Positions 30,775-41,400 of a stretch of DNA of 64,000 nt are shown here, one piece after another. A program made the position numbers and the translations under genes. The notes below the pieces were generated by a model. That model ran no database searches, was not told where the DNA came from, and saw only the letters and a program-made list of their open reading frames with translations. The stretch is from Agapetus fuscipes (Eukaryota; Arthropoda; Insecta; Trichoptera; Glossosomatidae). Position 1 is the stretch's first letter; each line of letters opens with the position of its first letter. The stretch lies in contig OX637344.1 in the NCBI GenBank assembly GCA_951799405.1, positions 16,058,001-16,122,000 on the forward strand, written 5' to 3'.

Positions 30775-33700
30775 TTGATTTTTTTGTTTATGTCTGCCGA
30801 AAATGATAGAATTTTTAGATCGCCGCATTATGGAGCGGACGCCATTAATTTTCATCGACAGAATGAATGGGTTTTTGGGACATGGAATGTAAGGAAGATG
30901 AATGATTGCAAGGAGAAAGAAATTATGAATGTAATGAAAGAGAAGCGAATAAAAGTGATGGGTGTGACTGAAACAAAAATGAAAGGGAATGGTGAGAAAG
31001 TATTAGCGAATGGTGAATTGTATATTTGGTCAGGTGTGGAAGATGGGAATGATAGGCAGGGTGTAGGTGTAATTGTGAGTGAGTGTGTGAAAGGATGCAT
31101 AACAGGATACCAAAGAGTTTCTCCTAGAATTTTAACTATAAAATTTAAAATTAAAAACTTGAGACTTTTCTTGGTGACTTGTTATGCTCCTGTGGATTCA
31201 GAGTGTATGGAGGTGAGAATGAGTTTTTGGAATGAATTGAATGCAATTGTACATGAAAGGAAGAAGAATGAAAACATTATAATTTTGGGTGATATGAATG
31301 GATGGATAGGTATGCAAAGAGATGAATGTTTGAAAATTATTGGTCCTAGTGGACGAGGTGTAGTCAACGATAATGGGCGACATCTGATTGCTTTGTGTGC
31401 AGAGCACAGTCTTTTTGCATCAAATACTTGGTTTCGGCATAAGGATGTGCATCTGTACACAAGGCAGATTGTGGGAAGTCGCACAATCATTGACTACATC
31501 TGTGTGGATGAAAGATTGAGAGGAGCCGTAAGAGATAGCCGTGTCTACCGCGGGCCTGAAATAGGCAGTGACCACTATCTTTTATGTGCTAAAATAATGA
31601 TTGGTGAAGTAAGAAAGAAGAAACGTAAGAAGCAAGTAAGAATGCCTAGAATAAAAGTAGAAAGGCTGAATGAAGAAAATGTGAAAGAGAAGTATGTATC
31701 AGAGCTCCACAAAATTTTAAGTGTGAATGAACTTGAGAAGAACGTGTGTGGAAAAGATATTGAAAGTATGTGGAAAGATCTGAAAGAAGGAATGACTGAA
31801 TGCGCTAAAAAAGTATGTGGGGTAACGAAAGGTGGAAGATTGAAAGGAGATGCCTGGTGGAATGATAGAGTGAAAGAAGCTGTGAAAGTTAAGAAAAAGT
31901 GTTATGAAAATTGGCTGAATGATAGAAATGATAGAAAGCTAGAAGACGAATATAAGATAGCTAAGAGAATGGCGAAGACTATAATTTATGAAAGCAAGAT
32001 GAATGAACAAAGAAAGATTGATGAAAGGATTAACAGAAGTTACACCGACAGTAAGAAGGAATTTTGGAGGTGGATCAATGCGGATAGAAATAAATCTTCT
32101 GCATTGACCACTCCGGGAGTCAAAAGTGCTGCCGGTGAGATGGTATGGGAGAATGAAGAAGTATGCAAGAGATGGAAGAACTATTTTCAAGAAATTTTTG
32201 GTCAGGGTGAAAGAAGAATTTATGAACAGATAGATGAAGAAAATGAATTGAATATTTTGAAAGAAGAAATGAAAGTGTCTATTTCACGTCTGAAGAATGG
32301 GAAGTCTGCTGGGTTTGATGGTATAAATGGTGAAATGTTAAAAGCAGGAGGTGAATGCTTGATAGATTGGATGTACGAATTATGTAAGCTTTGTGTGAAT
32401 GCAGGAGTAGTACCGATGGATTGGAGGAAGGCAGTCATTGTTCCCATTTACAAAGGTAAAGGGGACAAAAAAGACTGTCAGAACTTCAGACCAATCAGTC
32501 TACTCAGTATACCAGGAAAAGTCTTCTGTAAGGTGATTATAAAAAAAGTGATTCTGACAACTAGTGAAAGGATTTCCGATGTACAGTCCGGCTTTATGGC
32601 CGGTAGAGGCTGTGTTGATCAGATTTTTACTCTACGACAACTTGTTGAAAAACAATTGTCGGTGAGGCGGAAGCTGTTCACGGCCTTTGTAGATCTGGAA
32701 AAGGCTTTTGACTCAGTAGACAGAGGTATGTTATGGGATGTTTTGAAAGCATACGGAGTGAATGGGGCTCTCCTAGGTGCGGTGCTTGCAAACTATGAAA
32801 ATAGTAAGGCATGTGTTCGTATTGATGGTGAGTATAGTGAATGGTTTGAAGTTTATAAGGGTGTGAGGCAAGGATGTGTGATGAGTCCTTGGCTATTTAA
32901 CATAGTCATGGACAAGTGTGTCAGAGATGCTAGACTTAATGATTGTGGATTGATGATAGGAGAGAGCAAAGTGAGTGTTCTACTGTATGCAGATGATGCA
33001 GTTCTTGTATCTGATTCTGCAGTAGAATTGCAAACAATGCTCTCTAGATTGAATGAAGCTTTGTTAGGTAACCATTTGAAGTTGAATGCAAGTAAGACGA
33101 AAGTATTGATTTTTGAAAGAGATGATGAAAATATGAATTATGAATTTAAAATTAATGGAATGAATGTTGATGTCGTAAATGAGTTTGTATACCTGGGAAG
33201 TAAGTTTGAAAAAGATGGAAGAATGATCGGTGAATTTGAAAGAAGAATAATGAAAGGCAGGTGCGTACTGGGTGCTACCGCTAGCATCGCCAAGAACCAG
33301 AATCTTTCAAAAAATGTTCGACTGGCGGTGCACGGTGGTATACTAGTGCCCACTCTGATATATGGAAGTGAAGCCTGGACGGTGAGTGAAAGTGAGATTA
33401 GTAAAGTCCATACAGTAGAAATGGACTACTTAAGAAGTATGATTGGGAAAAGACGGAGTGATAGGGTAAGGAATGATTTTGTTAGAGAGGAATGTGGTGT
33501 AAGAGAAAGTGTGAAAGTAAAGATTAAAAGAAGTATGCTTAGATGGTTTGGACATTTGGAGAGAATGAATGAGAAAAGACTGACGAAGAAAGTATATGCT
33601 GCGAGAATTGATGGATGTCGTGGAAGAGGAAGACCGAGAAAGGTATGGATGGACCAAATTTTCGAAATAGCGAATGAATGGGATATCCAGAGTCATAATA

Positions 33701-33801
33701 AAAGGAGAGCTTGTATGAAAAAGGTTATGGCTCTGGATGAAATGAAAGAAGTATGCAAGGATCGAAAGAAATGGCGGTTGATCTGTAATGCTGGCGGTTA
33801 A
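30775..33801 (+). CDS. RTE-type endonuclease-reverse transcriptase (RTE-1 polyprotein)
   Basis: This 1008-codon frame encodes the single protein of an RTE-clade LINE, which nicks target DNA and copies its own RNA there. The in-frame ATG at 30790 (MSAENDRIF) is an equally good start. Residues about 30-280 are an apurinic-type endonuclease: FGTWNVRKMND, GVTETK (catalytic Glu), ILGDMNGWIG (Asp/Asn) and GSDHYLL (Asp-His pair). The reverse transcriptase follows at about 510-800: NGKSAGFDGINGEML, FRPISLLSIPGKVF, FVDLEKAFDSVDR (first catalytic Asp), KGVRQGCVMSPWLFN and LLYADDAVLVSD (catalytic Asp pair). The end has the conserved RTE C-terminus with LRWFGHLERMNEKRLTKKVY and GRGRPRKVWMDQI. Every catalytic motif is intact and there is no stop or frameshift, so the copy may be competent or only recently silent. 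Many 5'-truncated relatives in this window share the same C-terminus. Confidence 0.95.
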   Translation: MIFLFMSAENDRIFRSPHYGADAINFHRQNEWVFGTWNVRKMNDCKEKEIMNVMKEKRIKVMGVTETKMKGNGEKVLANGELYIWSGVEDGNDRQGVGVIVSECVKGCITGYQRVSPRILTIKFKIKNLRLFLVTCYAPVDSECMEVRMSFWNELNAIVHERKKNENIIILGDMNGWIGMQRDECLKIIGPSGRGVVNDNGRHLIALCAEHSLFASNTWFRHKDVHLYTRQIVGSRTIIDYICVDERLRGAVRDSRVYRGPEIGSDHYLLCAKIMIGEVRKKKRKKQVRMPRIKVERLNEENVKEKYVSELHKILSVNELEKNVCGKDIESMWKDLKEGMTECAKKVCGVTKGGRLKGDAWWNDRVKEAVKVKKKCYENWLNDRNDRKLEDEYKIAKRMAKTIIYESKMNEQRKIDERINRSYTDSKKEFWRWINADRNKSSALTTPGVKSAAGEMVWENEEVCKRWKNYFQEIFGQGERRIYEQIDEENELNILKEEMKVSISRLKNGKSAGFDGINGEMLKAGGECLIDWMYELCKLCVNAGVVPMDWRKAVIVPIYKGKGDKKDCQNFRPISLLSIPGKVFCKVIIKKVILTTSERISDVQSGFMAGRGCVDQIFTLRQLVEKQLSVRRKLFTAFVDLEKAFDSVDRGMLWDVLKAYGVNGALLGAVLANYENSKACVRIDGEYSEWFEVYKGVRQGCVMSPWLFNIVMDKCVRDARLNDCGLMIGESKVSVLLYADDAVLVSDSAVELQTMLSRLNEALLGNHLKLNASKTKVLIFERDDENMNYEFKINGMNVDVVNEFVYLGSKFEKDGRMIGEFERRIMKGRCVLGATASIAKNQNLSKNVRLAVHGGILVPTLIYGSEAWTVSESEISKVHTVEMDYLRSMIGKRRSDRVRNDFVREECGVRESVKVKIKRSMLRWFGHLERMNEKRLTKKVYAARIDGCRGRGRPRKVWMDQIFEIANEWDIQSHNKRRACMKKVMALDEMKEVCKDRKKWRLICNAGG

Positions 33802-33893
33802 AGCTAAGGCTTTTAAATTTAAAAAATATGTGTTGTAGCTTTTTATTTTTTTACTGTTTAATTGCTTAGAATTTATTTGTTTTATATATTTGA

Positions 33894-33931
33894 CTAGCAG
33901 ACTGACCGTACTGCGTACGGTTGTCTGCTAG
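33894..33931. repeat. 38-nt hairpin in the RTE-1 3' region
   Basis: CTAGCAGAC pairs with GTCTGCTAG, and inside it ACCGTAC pairs with GTACGGT around a TGC loop. It lies where other RTE-1 copies have the TTCCTTGACTT edge, so it may mark an inserted sequence. Confidence 0.8.
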
Positions 33932-34059
33932 GCCCTTCAGGCAGTGTAAGTCTGGCTTCGCAATAATTTTTCCTCAGACCTCCTTCATAGTAATTAAATG
34001 CTTTAAGAAGTAATTTGAAAAAAAAATTGCGGTAAAAGGGTTATTTAGTTCTTTCATGT

Positions 34060-35995
34060 TCTGAGTATCTTGTATGAAGCATGAGGTATGAGGCTGACCT
34101 CCCATACCTAAAAAAATGTTCACTGAACGAATGTTTCTCTGTTCCTGAAAAGGTCGGCAAAATTGCAGGGCTTATGGTCAAGAGAGGCTGAAATTTTTAT
34201 TTGTAATTAAACATGCAGCATTTGTAAGCGCAAAGTCACTCATGTCTGCTTGGGGGCATGCATTGAATATGAATTATAAAATGTATGTATGCAACTTAGA
34301 TTTATATTCTAAAATTAAAAACATCAAGTGCCACAATTAAATGTTAGCGTGAAATGACATTTGCCAGTTTGTGGGCGTGCATTCAATTTGAATCATCAAA
34401 TAACTTTTTTTGCAACTTTAGATTATAAATTAAATTTAACATTGTTGAAGGATTTTTTAAACTCAAATCCTTGACGGATAGGTAAGTATGAGCTTGAATA
34501 CCCATATCGCAAAAAATGGTTCACTTGACAAATGTTTCCCCTGTTTTTGAAAAGGTTGGCAAAAGTTGCAGGGCTTATGTTCATTAGAGGCCTTAATTTT
34601 AATTTTTAAGTTAACATGCAGCATTTATAAGCGCGAACCCACTCATGTCTCCAGGGGGGCATGCATTGAATATGAATTATAAAAGTTATTGTATCTGTGC
34701 AACTTAGATTATATATTCTAATATTTAAAAAAAATCAAGTGCCACAACTATATGTTAGCGTGAAATGACATTTGCCAGTTTGTGGGCGTGCATTCAATTT
34801 GAATCATCGAATAACTTTTTTTGCAACTTTAGATTATAAATTAAATTTAACGTTGTTGAAGGATTTTTCAAACTCAAATCCTTGACTTATAGGTAAGTAT
34901 GAGCCTGAATACCCATATCGCAAAAAATGGTTCACTTGACAAATGTTTCCCCTGTTTTTGAAAAGGTTGGCAAAAGTTGCAGGGCTTATGTTCATTAGAG
35001 GCCTTAATTTTAATTTGTAAGTTCACATGCAGCATTAATAAGCGCGTACCCACTCGTGTCTCCAGGGGGGCATGCATTGAATATGAATTATAAAAGTTAT
35101 TGTATCTGTGCAACTTAGATTATATATTCTAATATTTAAAAAAAATCAAGCGCCACAACTATATGTTAGCGTGAAATGACATTTGCCAGTTTGTGGGCGT
35201 GCATTCAATTTGAATCATCAAATAACTTTTTTTGCAACTTTAGATTATAAATTAAGATTACCGTTGTTTAAGGATTTTTCAAACTCAAATCCTTGACGAA
35301 TAGGTAAGTATGAGCTTGAATACCCATATCGCAAAAAATGGTTCACTTGACAAATGTTCCCCCTGTTTTTGAAAAGGTTGGCCAAAGTTGCAGGGCTTTT
35401 GTTCATTAGAGGCCTTAATTTTAATTTGTAAGTTCACATGCAGCATTAATAAGCGCGTACCCACTCGTGTCTCCAGGGGGGCATGCATTGAATATGAATT
35501 ATAAAAGTTATTGTATCTGTGCAACTTAGATTATATATTCTAATATTTAAAAAAAATCAAGCGCCACAACTATATGTTAGCGTGAAATGACATTTGCCAG
35601 TTTGTGGGCGTGCATTCAATTTGAATCATCAAATAACTTTTTTTGCAACTTTAGATTATAAATTAAGATTACCGTTGTTTAAGGATTTTTCAAACTCAAA
35701 TTCCTTGACTTAAGGGTTAGTATGAGGCTTATCACCCATATCGCATAAATGGGTTCACTTAACAAATGTGTCCCCTGTTTCTGAAAAGGTCAGCAAAAGT
35801 TGCAGGGCTTATTATGGTCATGAGAGGCTGAAATTTTTATTTGTAAATACACATGCAGGATTTGTAAGCGCAAACTCACTCGTGTCTCCGAAGAGGAGTG
35901 CATTGAATATGAATTATAAATGTTAATGCGTCCATGCAACTTAGATTGTATATTGTAATAATACTTTAAAAAAATTAAATGCCGCAATAAGTACG
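34060..35995 (+). repeat. 411-bp tandem array built from T-unit dimers
   Basis: The marker ACTCAAATCC occurs at 34461, 34872 and 35283, and ACTCAAAT again at 35694: a constant period of 411 bp. Each unit holds one longer T-unit-like part (TCCTTGAC... to GCAACTTAGATTATATATTC) and one shorter part (CACAACTATATGTTAGCGTG to GCAACTTTAGATTATAAATT). The three central units differ at very few positions; the flanking units (34060-34449 and 35694-35995) are more diverged. This is a young satellite-like expansion next to the full RTE-1 copy. Confidence 0.92.
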
Positions 35996-36000
35996 GTTTC

Positions 36001-36454
36001 ATATAAAAAGTTGACCTAATCGATCGTCATTATTTCTAAAAAATACATGTTATAACTGGTTGAAGTATAATTTTGAAATAAATAAAGAATATAGGTAGGT
36101 ACTCAACGGAATTCAACCGAAAAATAATCGACTTGGCAATGGCAACGATGGCAACTTTGAAGCCTATGTTGAAGTGCTGGCAATTTATTTGAAATTCGAA
36201 TGTCAAAATGAGTTTTGTTTCTCGCATAGGTTTTACATAAAAAGGTGTTGTGATTGATCATGTTTATTTATTTAAAAAACAACAATTTAAAATCTACTAA
36301 TGATGAGGAAGCACATCCCAAGTCCTGAACAATATTTGTTGTGAATATGACGTGCATCTGTTCAGGAGTTCTTCAGTTTGAATGCCATTAACGCACAACT
36401 ATTTTGTATGGGGAGGCCGTTGCATTTTATATTATAGGGGGATTGTATCAATTG
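36001..36454. other. Spacer, no gene seen
   Basis: AT-rich; contains a few short palindromes and no coding or mobile-element signal I recognise. Confidence 0.3.
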
Positions 36455-36459
36455 CATGT

Positions 36460-36722
36460 ACTCCTTGATTGATAGGTTGGTATGCGGCTGACCACCCATA
36501 CTGTAAAAAATGGTTCACTTTGCCAATGTCACCCCTGCTTCAGGGAAGGTCGGCAAGAGTTGCAGGGCTTATGTTCATTTGAGATTGGGGTTTTTATATT
36601 GTAGGTCCACATGCAGCATGTGTAAGCGCGAAATTATGCATGTCTGCTTGTGGGAATGCATTTAATATGAATCTCAAATGATACATATCTTTGCAGCTTA
36701 GATTTAGATTTTAGATTTAGAT
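36460..36722 (+). mobile_element. T-unit
   Basis: It begins at CTCCTTGATTGATAGGTTGG, the constant 5' edge, has the full body and ends GCAGCTTAGATTTAGATTTT. No RTE-1 coding sequence precedes it. Confidence 0.9.
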
Positions 36723-36811
36723 CAGTGTTGGCTTATTCATTCATAATTTAAGTTGCACCTACTGTCTTTTTTATAAATTTAATTTTAAGGTTCTGTTGTT
36801 TTTATTACCTG

Positions 36812-37198
36812 TTTAGTGTGAATCACACCTCAAAAGCACTCTGCAAGCTTTGTCGTCACTATAGAAAGTGCCAATTCTCAAGCAAGACCCACTTGCTGTA
36901 AGGTTGGATGGAGCTTTGGTAAAGGCCATCCAGTGCATCCGGCTAGCCACACTGTGACGTCAAAATGACGTAGATGGATCCGATAGCCTACCTGAACCCA
37001 ACGGTAGGTACACTCCGAAGATCCATCGACGTCACATCCGCCTAAATAAAAAATGCCCTGTTTTACCGGAAATCGAAAATGAGTGAATTTGTAAGAGTTA
37101 TAATTTAAAAACTAAGCCAGATATTATTTTTTTTAAAACGCAGATGCATTTTTAAAAATGTACTCATTTTATGAAATAAAAAAATGTGAAATTACCCT
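36812..37198. mobile_element. SINE-A fragment and FB6 element
   Basis: 36812-36925 is a minus-strand SINE-A body (GTGTGAATCACACCTCAAAA). 37022-37198 is FB6: GCCCTGTTTTACCGGAAATC to ATGTGAAATTACCCTATTG, an inverse match to 40536-40684. In between, ACGTCAAAATGACGTAGATG and GATCCATCGACGTCACATCC form a loose inverted repeat. Confidence 0.6.
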
Positions 37199-37239
37199 AT
37201 TGAAGTGTCAGGATCAATTCATTCAATATTGATGATAGT

Positions 37240-37495
37240 GATCCTTGACTTATAGGTTGGTATGAGGCTGACCACCCATACTGTAAAAAATGGATCACTT
37301 TGCTAACGTCACCCCTGTTTCAGGGAAGGTCGGCAAGAGTTGCAGGGCTTATGTTCATTTGAGATCGGGTTTTTATATTGTAGGTCCACATGCGGCATGT
37401 GTTAGCGCGAAATTATACATGCCTGCTTGTGGGAATGCGTTTAATATGAATCTTAAATGATATATATCTTTGCAGCTTAGATTTAGATTTAGTCA
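37240..37495 (+). mobile_element. T-unit
   Basis: Starts TCCTTGACTTATAGGTTGGT, ends GCAGCTTAGATTTAGATTTAG. It stands alone without RTE-1 codons. Confidence 0.9.
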
Positions 37496-38180
37496 GCTGT
37501 GTTAGTGGGGGGAGTGGGAATGAAATAAAACTGCGCAGGTTATGTTTTTACGTTTGTAATTTTTACATGTGTATTTGCAGATGAAAAATACAAACTAACT
37601 CGGTACAGGGCGTGTGGCATTATTGTACTTATCATACAGATGTACTTAAGTCGTGCGCCTTATGTCCTCCCAGCAAACATAACAGTTGACTGAAACACAG
37701 CCGCATAAACACTTCTAAGCAGCACAAAAAAATTTAAACAACAAATTTCAATGTTGAATGCATTCCCCACCATATATTCCTAATAATATTGATATTAGGA
37801 AGCTTTGTATGGTGCGTACTGTTTTCGTGAGGATCACACATCAAGAGCCCTGAGCAAGCTCGACCGACGCTGTAGAATGTCCAGTAAGGCTATAATTATT
37901 ATGAACCGTTCAATCAATCATTGTTCAGGGTAGATGAATTTTTCAACCCAGCAACGAACACATTTACAAATCGACTGCTCCAAGGAAGAAGGAAGTAACT
38001 CGGAAATTTAGGTTCTTGACTTATTTTCATTAGACTAAGTTGCGTTCTTGCCTTCATGAAATGCTGACTCCTTTGCACTGTTAGGAATGTTTACATAGCT
38101 AGTTGAAATAAGTTAAATATATTACAATTGAAAAAAAATAAAAACAGTTTGTGTATTAACATTGTGAAAAATATTTTAAA
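37496..38180. other. 3' flank of calreticulin, with degraded SINE-A
   Basis: A diverged minus-strand SINE-A body is visible at 37825-37965 (GAGGATCACACATCAAGAGC). The rest is AT-rich. No gene is seen. Confidence 0.4.
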
Positions 38181-38184
38181 AGTA

Positions 38185-38190
38185 TTTATT
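38185..38190 (-). terminator. Candidate polyadenylation signal of calreticulin
   Basis: TTTATT on the plus strand is AATAAA on the gene strand, about 290 bases after the stop codon. It is the nearest canonical hexamer. Confidence 0.5.
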
Positions 38191-38346
38191 TTCTTCACAT
38201 ATTGTGAATCCATGCAACAATGTTTGGAATAACCCATAAGTTCCCGCTTGTTTGGCTCCTGTACCTTCGAGGTGGCCTTCATTGTGTCTGCAGAACAGGG
38301 CCGGAGCGGTCGGTATAAAAATGCAAACAAAAAGTGGTTTATGATT

Positions 38347-38396
38347 AGGGTACGTCACACACATACACACACACACACACAGACACACTCGGTGAG
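38347..38396. repeat. AC microsatellite
   Basis: A CACACA run with a few interruptions lies in the calreticulin 3' UTR. Confidence 0.85.
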
Positions 38397-38481
38397 AAAA
38401 CTCAAATGTCTGTTGGTTCCGCCGGCGCGCACTCACTAAGTCTTATGTTCCCACTCGGGACTCACTGACAACACTGACACA

Positions 38482-41400
38482 TTACAGCTCGTCGTGCTCT
38501 TCTGTGTCCTGGAAACAACAACACACAACGCATTAGTGACGGTGACAAGGTTGCGGTACAACAATTATGACTGGACACTTGAGAGGACGGAGAAAACCCA
38601 GACTGACCTCTCTGTGGTATGGTTTAGGATGGTTTTGGGGTAACCGACGAAATTTTTGTCCTTTTTGCCCAAAAGGCGCTTGTGACATAAAACCTTGCAA
38701 AACAATGTTAAATTACATTAATAGAAATGCCAATGAATGCCCTTATTTTTTTAATTCTAGAGCTGTTATGATTTGATATAAAGTAAAGAAGTTATGCCAT
38801 TATTCTGCAGTCTCAAACATCAAACTGCTCTCCTGATGCGCTATTCTGCTAAATTCCTTACGACCTTAAAGAGACGAGATGGCGATTTGTGTCCAAAACT
38901 TGTCGGGAGCGCTAGCACTTACGAAAGAACTCCATAGATAAAAAATCACAGAACATCTTATTCTTGGACACAAATCGCCAGCTCGTCGCTTTAGGTCGTA
39001 AGGAATTTAGCAGAATAGCGCATCTGAACAATTTAGTTTTTGTTGTTTATGCCCTATATCCTTTTAACCGTCTATACGTTTTCGTGTTTCCCTATATCTT
39101 CCAGAGATAAGTAATTTCTAGTCAGGATACAATCAGCATTTGTAAGCGCAAACTACACGTGTTTGTTTGTGGGCATACATCTGAGAGCTTTAAATGAATA
39201 TATCCTTGCAACTTAGATTATAGATACCAAATAATAAGCACAATCACGTTAAAGCCTTACATCTGAGGAGGGCAGGTTGCTGAAATCCTGGCTGTCTTCA
39301 TCATCTAGGTCCTCGTCGTCTTCAGAAGCCGTGCCGTCTCCGCTGTCCTTGTCTGCGTCAGCCGCTCTCTCCGCCGCGTCCTGCTCTTCCTTCATCTTCT
39401 TCTCACCCTCCTACAGACAAACAAAACACAACGTCAGAGATTTGGATACATGTAAGAGTGCGCCTTGCCGATGCTATGGCCAAGCAAATAAAGCGTTAGC
39501 ACTCAAAATGTAACTTAGTAACCAATACCAATAACAAAATGCAAGGCAAGAAGATACACATTATCAAGGGTTTTGCATGTGGTGAAGCCTCACGCCAACC
39601 ACTTCAGTTGAAGTGGGGAACTCAAATAATCATTTTTTACATAATTGCAAGTTGGGTGTCCCGCTGTGTCCAATTGAGGAAAAATTGGATTGCATTCCTC
39701 TTTGCAAACTTATTTAACAACAAAAAATGCGCCCCAATTTTGTATTTTGTATCTTGAATTTATTTTTCTTTTGACAAACCAGCAAGACATCAACATAACA
39801 ATTAGAATCCATCTAGAACGGTGGTGGGCAAACTTTCTTAATAGGGGGCCGGAAAGTTTGACAAATTTCAGAGGGCCAGAATTTCAGGAAAAATGATACT
39901 TCTGGACCATCACAATATAATTATCGTGGGCCATATGCTATTCGTGTGGAAGGACTGTCAGCGGGCCGCATTAAATGCTTTGCCCATCACTGATCTAGGA
40001 GTTTTTCCTGTACGATTATAATACGTAAATAACTCAAAAACATGTCCCTTATGAAATGTAAACGAGCAGTACTGACCTGTGTCTTCTTGACCTCCTCTCC
40101 CACAGCCTTGGCGGCGTCCAGGTCATCGGTGATGAGGAAGTGATCAAAGATGGTGCCGGCCTTGACCTGCCACAGGTCCAGCCCCACGGAGCAGATCTCC
40201 TTGCGCTTGTACAGCTGGTCGTCGGGCGAGTACTCGGGGTTGTCTACCTCCGGGTGCACCCAGGTGCCCTTGTACGCCGGGTTATCAATCTGTAACAAAC
40301 ACAACAGGGTAATTTCACTTTTTTATTTCATTTCATAAAACGATAAGACTACATTTTTAAAAATGCGCATTCTCTTTTCTCTTTTCCACACTCCTCTCTC
40401 TCCAGCTATTGCCATAAGTGCAAATAGTGATCATTATAAATAGCACGCAGAGGAAAGATGAACTTTTCTGGACGTTGGGTCGGCTGTTTGGAATTTATTG
40501 TGGCAGGGATGAAACATCATACAATAACTTCCCAATAGGGTAATTTCACAAAATGATAGACTTCATTTTTTAAAATGCATCTGCGTTTTAAAAAAATACA
40601 TATCTGGCTTAGTTATTAAATTAAAGCTCTTTAAAATTTGCGCATTTTCGATTTCCGGTAAAACAGGACATTTTTTTATTTAGGCGAATATGACGTTGAT
40701 GAATGTTCATCCTCAGTCGTCATGCAGAGAGGGTGTCTCCTGAAAACATTAGCTACGTCGCTAACAAAACGTCGAGAATAATGTAAGTTCTCTAACGGTT
40801 TGTATAATATCCGATCAAAAAAATTAACTGTGTAGCAGTGGCGAAGGGTGCCATACAAACCGGTTTCCATCAGCTTCCCGTTTAAAATGAGGCAGAAATG
40901 ATAAGAAAGTAGACTACTTACATGGTTTCAATGGGGGAAAAATATGTATTGTTTCTTTGGTTTTAAATGTATTTTTTTACTTTGTGCCTTTATTTTTTAA
41001 CTACTTAGTTACATCATTTTAAAAGGGAAGCCGATGGAAACCGGCTTGTATGGCACGCTTCGCCACTGCTGTGTAGTTATAATTATCGTAAATTTGACTC
41101 AAGTATATTATGACTCAATGGTTCCTACTCTTATCATCTGATACTCTGTCCCTTTTTCATTGATTGTAGAGGCATTAACTTTGTCATCGTTCATCCTCTC
41201 GTTAACAGGAATCTAACATTGATATCCCATTTGATGATGACGACATGACTAATCAAAGAGAAAGCCCTTTCTCTATATTCTTACAGTTAAACTGTGCCAT
41301 TAAAATCACATTAATTACTAATCAGTGGCATTCCTTATTACGGCAATAGTTAACATTAAGAAAGTTACAACAGACGTTGAAGTGACGTAATCAAAGAAAT

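Larger units (their letters stand above)
30385..34055 (+). mobile_element. RTE-1 LINE, apparently full length
   Basis: A GC-richer 5' UTR (30385-30660) precedes the 1008-codon frame. The 5' UTR has two internal duplications: GAGTCGGCTAGCTCC at 30398 and 30421, and AGTTTGACACTGGCGCTCCT at 30523 and 30579. The 3' UTR differs from other copies after about 33893, where a hairpin-bearing stretch of roughly 165 bp lies before the first T-unit-like sequence at 34060. Confidence 0.8.

Noticed and set aside
33894..33931. Helitron 3' end
   Set aside because: A hairpin followed by CTAG is suggestive, but the next base is G and not T, the spacing from hairpin to CTAG is short, and no 5' TC end is visible.
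34060..35995. CRISPR-like array
   Set aside because: The 411-bp units are contiguous LINE-tail derivatives without spacers, in an animal genome.
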